Source of the DNA: CADCVQ01 sp038260305
GTDB lineage: Bacteria > Actinomycetota > Thermoleophilia > Solirubrobacterales > Solirubrobacteraceae
Reading direction: 5' to 3'
Assembly: GCA_038260305.1 (NCBI GenBank)
Contig: JBBSNY010000002.1
Span: 1 to 64,000, forward strand
DNA: 64,000 nucleotides
The notes below the pieces were generated by a model. It worked only from the letters and a program-made list of their open reading frames with translations. It made no database searches and was not told the origin of the DNA. Position 1 is the first letter of the stretch; the number at the start of each line of letters is the position of its first letter. Made by a program: the position numbers and the translations under genes. Of this stretch, positions 58,313-64,000 are shown in pieces.

Positions 58313-59710
58313 ATGTCCGCATCGATCCGCTGGGACCATCGTCGAACGCCGGGCATCGCGCTGAGCGCGTCTTGCCTCGTGCTCGTGCTCGCAACGGCCG
58401 CGCCGCCCGCGCGGGCCGACTCGCTGAGGGCCGGCGGCTCCGTCACGCCGGCGGGGATCTGCGACTTCGCCGTCGCGATCACGCCGGGGGGCGGGCGCAG
58501 CGCGCTCGTCTACACGCGCCCCGCGCGCGACTGCAACGACGCGGGCGCGCTCTACGCGCGGCTCGGTCACGGGCGCACGCTGCGCCGGGCGGTCGCGCTC
58601 GAGCGCCGCTCGACGCGCAAGGGCGCGCGGGCCGTGCAGATCTACGGGACACGGCTTGCCGCGGGGCCCGACGGCAGCGTCGTCGCGGCATGGATCGTCC
58701 GCGCACGCGACCGCACGCATGACGAGGTGCGCGCCGCTGTGGCGCGGCCCGGCCACGGCTTCGGCAAGCCGCAGACGCTGGCACGCCGTCGCACGCCCAC
58801 GGATTCCGTTCCCGAGATCAAGCTCACCGGCGTCGTCGCCGGACGCGGGCCAACATTCGTCGTCAGCTGGACCGCCGGAACGCGCCGCATCGGCGTGCTG
58901 CGCGCCGCAGTGCGCCGCGGCGCGGGCCACTTCGGGCGCCAGCAGACGCTCGGGCCGATCAGCCTGGTGGCGCTCTACGGAGAGGCGCCGCAGACGCTCG
59001 CCGTCTCGCCGTCAGGGATCGTGGTCGCCGGCTGGCGGCCGGGCGAGGCCAACAGCGCGACGGCCGCGACGCTGCGCGCCGGGCATCGCACGTTCGGCTC
59101 GCGCCGGCAGGTCTCCGGCGACGACGACGCCATCGCGGTCCGGGCAGCCGACGGTCCCGGCGGTGCCGGGGTCAGCTGGCAGACGCCCGTCGCGGGCGGC
59201 GCCGCCGTGCTCATGCGCTTGGCGCGCCTGCGCCGCGACGCCGGGCTCACGCAGCCCGGGACGCTCGCGGTCGCCAACACGGCCGGAGGGCTGGAGGTCG
59301 ACGGGCCTGATGTCGCGTTCACCGTCGCCTCGCCGTTCGCGGCCTGGCAGCGCTTCCGCGACATCAGCCAGGCCGGCGACGGCGCGATGGACCTGACGAG
59401 CGTGCAGGCCGCGATCGCCGGCATGCCCCTGGCCACGACGCTCTCCTCGCCCGGCGCGCGCGTCGGGCCGCCGGTCCTGGCGGCATTGTCGGACCGCGCG
59501 CTGATCGGCTGGGTCGAACCGGGCCGCTACCACGTGGGCGCGCTGCGCGTCGCTGCCAGCCGCTCGGGGACGTGGTCGCCGCCGCGCACGCTGCCCGGCA
59601 CCGCCGGCCGGTTCACGATCGCCGCGGCCCGCCACAGCGCGATCATCGCCTGGATGGCGATCGCCGGGAACGGCAGCCAACGGGTCCGGCTCGCCGTCTA
59701 CAACCGCTGA
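58313..59710 (+). CDS. Secreted protein with repeated beta-strand units
   Basis: A 465-aa exported protein with a signal peptide (SASCLVLVLATAAPPARA). The body repeats the pattern of a hydrophobic strand, Gly, polar turn and 'W' strand (GSVVAAWIVRARD, PTFVVSWTAG, SGIVVAGWRPG, AGVSWQTPV, SPFAAWQRFRD, ALIGWVEPG, SAIIAWMAI), as in a beta-propeller. I recognise no catalytic motif. It stands alone between the ligase operon terminator and the convergent L,D-transpeptidase. Confidence 0.65.
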   Translation: MSASIRWDHRRTPGIALSASCLVLVLATAAPPARADSLRAGGSVTPAGICDFAVAITPGGGRSALVYTRPARDCNDAGALYARLGHGRTLRRAVALERRSTRKGARAVQIYGTRLAAGPDGSVVAAWIVRARDRTHDEVRAAVARPGHGFGKPQTLARRRTPTDSVPEIKLTGVVAGRGPTFVVSWTAGTRRIGVLRAAVRRGAGHFGRQQTLGPISLVALYGEAPQTLAVSPSGIVVAGWRPGEANSATAATLRAGHRTFGSRRQVSGDDDAIAVRAADGPGGAGVSWQTPVAGGAAVLMRLARLRRDAGLTQPGTLAVANTAGGLEVDGPDVAFTVASPFAAWQRFRDISQAGDGAMDLTSVQAAIAGMPLATTLSSPGARVGPPVLAALSDRALIGWVEPGRYHVGALRVAASRSGTWSPPRTLPGTAGRFTIAAARHSAIIAWMAIAGNGSQRVRLAVYNR

Positions 59711-59763
59711 GGCGCGCCGCGCGAGCGACGGGCTCGCCGGTCGCTCATACGAGCCGCGCGTCC

Positions 59764-60807
59764 CTACGCGACGAGAACCGGCGTGCCGACCTCGACCCGC
59801 TTGAACAGGTCGATGACGTCGGCCGGATTCATCCGCACGCAGCCGTGCGAGGCGGCGGTTCCGATCGAGCCGGCGGACGCAGTGCCGTGGAAGCCGACCG
59901 AGCCGTTGAAGCCGATCCAGCGCGCGACGAGCGGGTTGCGGGGGTCGCCGCCGGGGATGACCTGACCCCCGAGATCCCCCGCCCACGCCGACTTCGGCAC
60001 GCTCCACACCGGGTTGACCTGCTTCGTCTGGACGGAGAACTGTCCGGTCGGCGTCGGGTACTGCGGGGAGCCGACGGCGACGCTGTAGGTCGTCACGAGC
60101 TTGCCGCGCTTGAAGACGCGCAGTCGCTTCTGGTCACGCGAGACGGTGAGCGCGATCGGCTGCTCGTCGAAGACCTTGTCCGCGGTGACGCTCGCGTCGA
60201 CGTCGACGACCCGGGCGTGCAGCGTGCGGTCGTCGGTGCGGGTCGTCAGGCGTCGCGTCAGGCGCGCGATCAGTGCCTCGCGGGCGGCGAGGCGCTTGCC
60301 CGGCTTGCCTGCGGTCACGGTCACGCTCGTCAGCGTCAGGTTGAGCTTCGCGTCGGCCGGCTCGAGCGCCTGCTCGCGCTCGATGCCCGCGACGAACGCG
60401 CGGATCGCGGCGTGGTCGACGGTGATGCGAGCGGGGAGGTCGCGCTTGAGCTCCTCGCCGCTCAGCTTGCGCCACCCGCGGGCGAGGAACGAGCCCTTGC
60501 GGCCGGCTTCGAACGCGCGCTGGATCGCGCTGTCGAGGCCGACCTGCACCTTCGCCTTCTGCGCCGAAAGCGTGTACGTCTTGTCGCCGAGCTCGATGCT
60601 CACCGGACGCTCGATGAGCGCGCTGACCCGGCGGTTGGCGAGCTCGCGGGCCTCGGCCTGCGTCAGGCCGCCGACATCGACGCCCGCGACGCGCGCGCCC
60701 GCGGGGAGCTTGCCGGCGGCGCTCGAGTCCGCCCAGGCGAGTGCGCCGACGCTGGCGCCGGCGAGGGTTGCGAGCACGACGGCGACGATGATGGCAACAC
60801 GAGTCAC
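59764..60807 (-). CDS. L,D-transpeptidase with peptidoglycan-binding-like N-terminal domain
   Basis: About 347 aa. An N-terminal helix (VAIIVAVVLATLAGASVGALAW) anchors it. Residues 35-210 form two PG_binding_4/VanW-like repeats (LPAGARVAGVDVGGLTQAEARELA). The YkuD catalytic domain begins with PIALTVSRDQKRLRVFKRGK and holds HGTAS and SHGCVRM, with catalytic Cys323. It makes 3-3 cross-links or attaches proteins to peptidoglycan outside the membrane. The GTG before TRVAIIV was chosen; an ATG at 60885 would add 26 cytoplasmic residues. Divergent from the CARDB-like protein. Confidence 0.9.
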   Translation of the reverse strand: MTRVAIIVAVVLATLAGASVGALAWADSSAAGKLPAGARVAGVDVGGLTQAEARELANRRVSALIERPVSIELGDKTYTLSAQKAKVQVGLDSAIQRAFEAGRKGSFLARGWRKLSGEELKRDLPARITVDHAAIRAFVAGIEREQALEPADAKLNLTLTSVTVTAGKPGKRLAAREALIARLTRRLTTRTDDRTLHARVVDVDASVTADKVFDEQPIALTVSRDQKRLRVFKRGKLVTTYSVAVGSPQYPTPTGQFSVQTKQVNPVWSVPKSAWAGDLGGQVIPGGDPRNPLVARWIGFNGSVGFHGTASAGSIGTAASHGCVRMNPADVIDLFKRVEVGTPVLVA

Positions 60808-61010
60808 TGGAGGGTTTCCGATGTGTGGGGTGCGGTCCGGCGCAGGGCGATTCGTCCGCTCTGCCCGTGCGTTCAGCGTAGCCATCCCAGTGCCCGGCTT
60901 CGGCACATGCCAGACGGATTGCAGCATTGTTGGCACGAACCGCATCGATGCGCCGACAAAGCCCCGACAAAGCCCGCAACTTGCGCCCCCGCCGTTGGTC
61001 ATAGCAGCGC

Positions 61011-61766
61011 ATGGATCGCGCACGCCGGACCGGGTTGCTCGTCGCCGCATGCCTCCACCTGGGGGCGGGCGTGGCCGTGGCGCAGGTGCCCACGACCCCC
61101 GTGCCGCCAGCGCTGAGCGCGACGCTTGAGTCTTGCAAGACGAGCCCGCTGCCGGCCGAGCGGATCGCCGCGTTCGTCGGCTCGATGCCCGCGATCGCCG
61201 CCGCCGAGCGGATGCAGATGCGCTTCGTGCTGCAGCGCCGGCGTGCCGGCGAGCGCCACTGGCGCCAGGTCCCCGGCGTCGACGGCTTCGGCGTCTGGGA
61301 GTCCGCGCAGCCCGGGCGCGCCGGGTTCGTCTTCCACAAGCGCGTCGACGGGCTGCCGGTCCCCGCCACCTACCGCGCGGTCGTGCGCTTCCGCTGGATC
61401 GGCGCGGACGGCGAGATCGTGCGCGGCGAGCGGCGCACGACGAGGTCGTGCTGGCAGCCCGACGTCCGCTCGGATCTCGTCGCGACCTCGCTGAGCGCGG
61501 TGCTCGACGCGCGTCCAGCGCTCGCGATCTACTCGCTCGTCGTGCGCAACGAAGGCCGCACGACCGCGTCGCCGTTCGCCGTGCGCGTCCTCGGCGTCAG
61601 CGCCGACGCCCCGGCGATCGCGGCCGGCGGACAGGCGGCGGTCGTCGTCGTCGCGCCGCTCTGCATCCCCGGGACGAGCGTCGCGGTGAAGGTCGACGCC
61701 GATCACCGTGTCGACGAGACCGACGAGCACAACGTCCTGCGGCTGAGGTGTCCACTCGGGGCCTGA
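61011..61766 (+). CDS. Secreted CARDB/Ig-like protein
   Basis: A 251-aa exported protein with a signal peptide (TGLLVAACLHLGAGVAVAQ). Residues 45-150 form a beta-sandwich (MQMRFVLQRRRAGERHWRQVPG...YRAVVRFRWIGADG). Residues 155-250 resemble a CARDB/Ig-like domain (IYSLVVRNEGRTTASPFAVRVL...VAVKVDADHRVDETDEHNVL), a fold seen in adhesins and surface proteins. Conserved Cys at 42, 147, 220 and 246. The function is unknown. It lies upstream of rpmE, 45 bp away, but is unlikely to belong to the ribosomal unit. Confidence 0.7.
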   Translation: MDRARRTGLLVAACLHLGAGVAVAQVPTTPVPPALSATLESCKTSPLPAERIAAFVGSMPAIAAAERMQMRFVLQRRRAGERHWRQVPGVDGFGVWESAQPGRAGFVFHKRVDGLPVPATYRAVVRFRWIGADGEIVRGERRTTRSCWQPDVRSDLVATSLSAVLDARPALAIYSLVVRNEGRTTASPFAVRVLGVSADAPAIAAGGQAAVVVVAPLCIPGTSVAVKVDADHRVDETDEHNVLRLRCPLGA

Positions 61767-61811
61767 GGAGTGCCTGGGCGCGGCAGGACTGCCGATAGAC
61801 TGGATGCAACT

Positions 61812-62024
61812 ATGAAGACCGACATCCATCCCGAGTACGTCACGGCCCACGTGCGATGCACGTGCGGCAACGAGTTCGAGACCCGCTCGACCACGCCGGA
61901 CATCAAGGTCGAGATCTGCTCGAACTGCCATCCGTTCTACACGGGCCGTCAGAAGCTCGTGGACACCGGCGGTCGCGTCGACCGCTTCAAGCGCCGCGCC
62001 GCCAAGCGCGCGCCCACCGCCTAG
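61812..62024 (+). CDS. rpmE: 50S ribosomal protein L31, zinc-binding form
   Basis: A 70-aa L31. MKTDIHPEYVTAHVRCTCGNEFETRST and the CSNCHPFYTG motif are diagnostic. Four Cys (16, 18, 36, 39) form the zinc site, so this is the zinc-containing rather than the zinc-free paralogue. Start at the ATG of MKTDIHPEY. It is followed 17 bp later by the DUF1385 gene, a common neighbour. Confidence 0.97.
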   Translation: MKTDIHPEYVTAHVRCTCGNEFETRSTTPDIKVEICSNCHPFYTGRQKLVDTGGRVDRFKRRAAKRAPTA

Positions 62025-62040
62025 GCAGCGCGGTCCACCG

Positions 62041-63057
62041 GTGGCAGCCGCGCAGGACACAGAGCGGCTGGCCGACGGGACCCTGACGGCGATCCGCGAC
62101 GCTCCCGTCGGCGGCCAGGCCGTCCTCGAGGGCGTCATGATGCGCGGCGTCTCGACGTGGGCCGTCGCCGTGCGCGCGCCGGCCCCCGAGCAGATCGCCG
62201 ACGGCCGCCACCTCGGCAGCGGCGAGGCCGCTCGCGGCGAGATCGTCGTCGCGAGCTTCCCGCTCGTCTCCGTCCTGAATCGCCATCGCTGGCTGCGCTG
62301 GCCGATCGTGCGCGGCGTCGTCGCGCTCGGCGAGTCGCTGCGGCTCGGCTTCAAGGCGCTGAACATCTCGGCCAATGCCCAGACGCCCGCTGACGAGGAG
62401 CCGATCTCGGGCGGCACCTGGGCCGGCACCGTCGTCATCGGCCTGTCGCTCGCGATCGGGCTGTTCTTCCTGCTGCCCGTCGGCCTGACGAGCACGATCA
62501 AGGACCAGCTCCCGAACTCGCTCGTCTTCGTCCTCGTCGAGAAGGTCATCCGGATCACGATCTTCCTGGTCTACCTGTGGGTCGTCTCGCGCCTCAAGGA
62601 TCTGCGACGCGTCTTCGAGTACCACGGCGCCGAGCACAAGACGATCTCCTGCTACGAGGCCGGGCTTCCGCTGACGCCCGAGAACGCGCAGCGCTTCAGC
62701 CGCCTGCATCCGCGCTGCGGGACGAGCTTCATGCTGATCGTGATGGTCGTCGCGGTCATCGTCTTCGCCCCGCTCGGCACGCCCGCCTGGTACTGGCTGT
62801 TCGCCTCGCGGATCCTCGGCATCCCGCTCGTCGCGGGCCTCGCGTTCGAGGTCATCAAGTGCTTTGGTCGCAACCGCTCCAAGCGCTGGGCGCGGGCGCT
62901 CATGGCGCCCGGGATGAAGCTCCAGCTCTTGACGACGCGCGAGCCCGACCTCAGTCAGCTCGCGGTTGCGATTGCGGCGCTCGAAGCGGTCCTGGCCGTC
63001 GAGTCGCCGGCCGACGCCGGCGAGGAGGACCGCGTCGGCATGGAGGTCGTCGCCTGA
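62041..63057 (+). CDS. DUF1385 membrane protein
   Basis: A 338-aa protein of the DUF1385 family: VGGQAVLEGVMMRGVSTWAVAVR, then VARGEIVV-like strands, SLRLGFKALNISAN, several membrane helices and the conserved EYHGAEHKTISCYEAG, HPRCGTSFML motifs. The family is polytopic and usually lies with rpmE and prfA; its function is unknown. GTG start 17 bp after rpmE. Here prfA does not follow; a convergent cyclase gene does. Confidence 0.92.
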   Translation: MAAAQDTERLADGTLTAIRDAPVGGQAVLEGVMMRGVSTWAVAVRAPAPEQIADGRHLGSGEAARGEIVVASFPLVSVLNRHRWLRWPIVRGVVALGESLRLGFKALNISANAQTPADEEPISGGTWAGTVVIGLSLAIGLFFLLPVGLTSTIKDQLPNSLVFVLVEKVIRITIFLVYLWVVSRLKDLRRVFEYHGAEHKTISCYEAGLPLTPENAQRFSRLHPRCGTSFMLIVMVVAVIVFAPLGTPAWYWLFASRILGIPLVAGLAFEVIKCFGRNRSKRWARALMAPGMKLQLLTTREPDLSQLAVAIAALEAVLAVESPADAGEEDRVGMEVVA

Positions 63058-63062
63058 CGAAG

Positions 63063-63082
63063 GAGCGAGCGAGCGAGCGAGC
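63063..63082 (+). repeat. GAGC tetranucleotide repeat
   Basis: Five tandem GAGC units in the short gap between the DUF1385 and GGDEF genes. Not in a coding frame of either gene; possibly a slippage-prone site or chance. Confidence 0.6.
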
Positions 63083-63091
63083 GGGCGCCGC

Positions 63092-64000
63092 TCAGGGCTG
63101 CTGCGGCAGGCCGCCGAGCATGATCTGGCGCTCGTAGCCGATGACCTGGTTGCGGCCGCCGTCCTTCGCCCGGTAGAGCGCCTGGTCGGCGCGGCGCAGG
63201 AGCTCGTCGGCCGTGCCGGCGGGCGACAGGCCGGCGACGCCGATCGACAATGTCACGCCGTGGCGGTGCGAGAAGGAGGCGTCCTTGGCGATCTCGGCGA
63301 GCATCCGCGTCGCGACCTCGACGGCCTGCTCGGGCGGGCAGTCGGCGAGGATCATCGCCATCTCGTCGCCGCCGACGCGGGCCAGCATGTCGCCGGTGCG
63401 CATGACCGACTGCAGGTCGCCGGCGAGGTTGACGAGCACGCGGTCGCCGGTCGCGTGGCCGAAGCGGTCGTTGATCGCCTTGAAGCGGTCGACGTCGACG
63501 AGCATCAGCGACAGCTCGCGTCCGTGTCGCAGCGCGCGCTCGGTCTCGCCGGCGAGGCGCTGATCGAACGCGCGGCGGTTGGCCAGGCCGGTCAGCGGAT
63601 CGGTCAGCGCCTGCGTCGCGAGCCGCTCGCGGGCATGCGCGTTGGACACCGCGACGCCGGCGAGCTGGGCGAAGCGACCGATGCGCTTCTCGTCCTCGCG
63701 CTCGAACGCCCCGAGCCGATCGCGCAGCGCGATGACGACGCCCCACGGCGCGCCGTCGACGACGATCGGCGCGCCGATGCGGTGGCGGCCCTCGAACGGA
63801 TGGCTGCCCGTCGTGACGCTGCGTCGACGGACGGCGCGCCCGCCGCGCAACTGGGCGACGAGGCCGTCGGCGGCGTAGGCGTGGGTCTCGCCGACGGGGA
63901 CGACATGCGCATCCGAGCGCGCCCACGAGCCCATCGTGCGGTACTGCGAGTCCTCCACGAAGCGCAGGACGTAGCCGCTCTCGGCCTTCAGCAGGAGCCC
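63092..64000 (-). CDS. GAF-GGDEF diguanylate cyclase (5' end outside the window)
   Basis: The frame is open to the right edge, so the protein starts beyond it. The visible part has a GAF-like sensor (PFEGRHRIGAPIVVDGAPWGVVIALRDRLGAFEREDEKRIGRFAQLAG) and a full GGDEF domain (DPLTGLANRRAFDQRL...). The active loop is GGDEM rather than GGDEF; the first four residues are kept, so activity is expected. A product-inhibition I-site RTGD lies five residues upstream. It makes cyclic di-GMP. The neighbouring DUF1385 gene converges on it. Confidence 0.9.
   Translation of the reverse strand, partial: GLLLKAESGYVLRFVEDSQYRTMGSWARSDAHVVPVGETHAYAADGLVAQLRGGRAVRRRSVTTGSHPFEGRHRIGAPIVVDGAPWGVVIALRDRLGAFEREDEKRIGRFAQLAGVAVSNAHARERLATQALTDPLTGLANRRAFDQRLAGETERALRHGRELSLMLVDVDRFKAINDRFGHATGDRVLVNLAGDLQSVMRTGDMLARVGGDEMAMILADCPPEQAVEVATRMLAEIAKDASFSHRHGVTLSIGVAGLSPAGTADELLRRADQALYRAKDGGRNQVIGYERQIMLGGLPQQP

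Noticed and set aside
1..64000. tRNA or rRNA genes
   Set aside because: No T-loop consensus with a matching acceptor stem or conserved rRNA block was noticed; a covariance-model scan would be needed to exclude them fully.

Overview
The window is about 70% GC, with tightly packed genes on both strands, many ATGA/GTGA stop-start overlaps and frequent GTG starts. Gene content suggests a soil actinobacterium of the class Thermoleophilia (Solirubrobacter/Conexibacter-like). Pointers are a c-di-AMP riboswitch before a small resuscitation-factor-like hydrolase, the rpmE-DUF1385 pair, RTX-like 'calcium-binding' exoproteins and an ETF/ETF-QO/acyl-CoA ligase operon. This taxonomic placement is inference. 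No rRNA, tRNA or CRISPR array was seen.

Layout. 1-4153 is mobile-element debris: a Tn3 transposase fragment, an IS1380 transposase tail, a toxin-like gene tail with a zinc-ribbon partner, and an apparently intact IS3-family element whose two flanks belong to different broken genes. 4303-6688 holds a secreted SGNH hydrolase, a TetR regulator and a TfoX-like protein. 6703-9821 is the most striking locus: a patatin phospholipase gene followed 11 bp later by a 660-aa protein with a TIR-like N-terminus, an ASK/MAP3K-like TPR region and a SLOG-like C-terminus. I read it as a candidate two-gene anti-phage or self/non-self system. Beside it is a divergent membrane-protein gene with an in-frame TAG. 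10696-15932 carries a flippase-like membrane protein, two methyltransferases, a GH57 branching enzyme and the riboswitch-controlled cell-wall hydrolase.

15983-34925 is mostly metabolic: AzlCD, an acetyltransferase, two FMN split-barrel proteins, overlapping glutamate-synthase-like and pyruvate oxidase genes, MeaB, hydrolases, a class II aldolase, an acyl-CoA ligase, a GT-C-like membrane protein, a membrane-anchored metallophosphoesterase, and an ApbE operon whose ferric-reductase-like partner is truncated. 35018-36642 is a small gene graveyard (MFS, TetR and beta-sandwich fragments) against an XRE regulator. 36647-48436 holds two paralogous RTX-like exoproteins, PepA, thiolase, HAD phosphatase, acyl-CoA dehydrogenase, MarR and the large subunit of an acyl-CoA mutase.

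48421-64000 holds a secreted GH2 glycosidase overlapping a TolB-like propeller gene, the separate B12-binding mutase subunit, the operon etfB-etfA-ETF:quinone oxidoreductase-acyl-CoA ligase behind a 22-bp palindromic operator, secreted proteins, an L,D-transpeptidase, rpmE, DUF1385 and a partial diguanylate cyclase.

Together, thiolase, acyl-CoA dehydrogenase, two acyl-CoA ligases, ETF and ETF-QO form a beta-oxidation-type electron route to the quinone pool. The mutase subunits and MeaB handle branched or odd-chain acyl-CoA. These genes are spread over about 35 kb rather than grouped in one operon.
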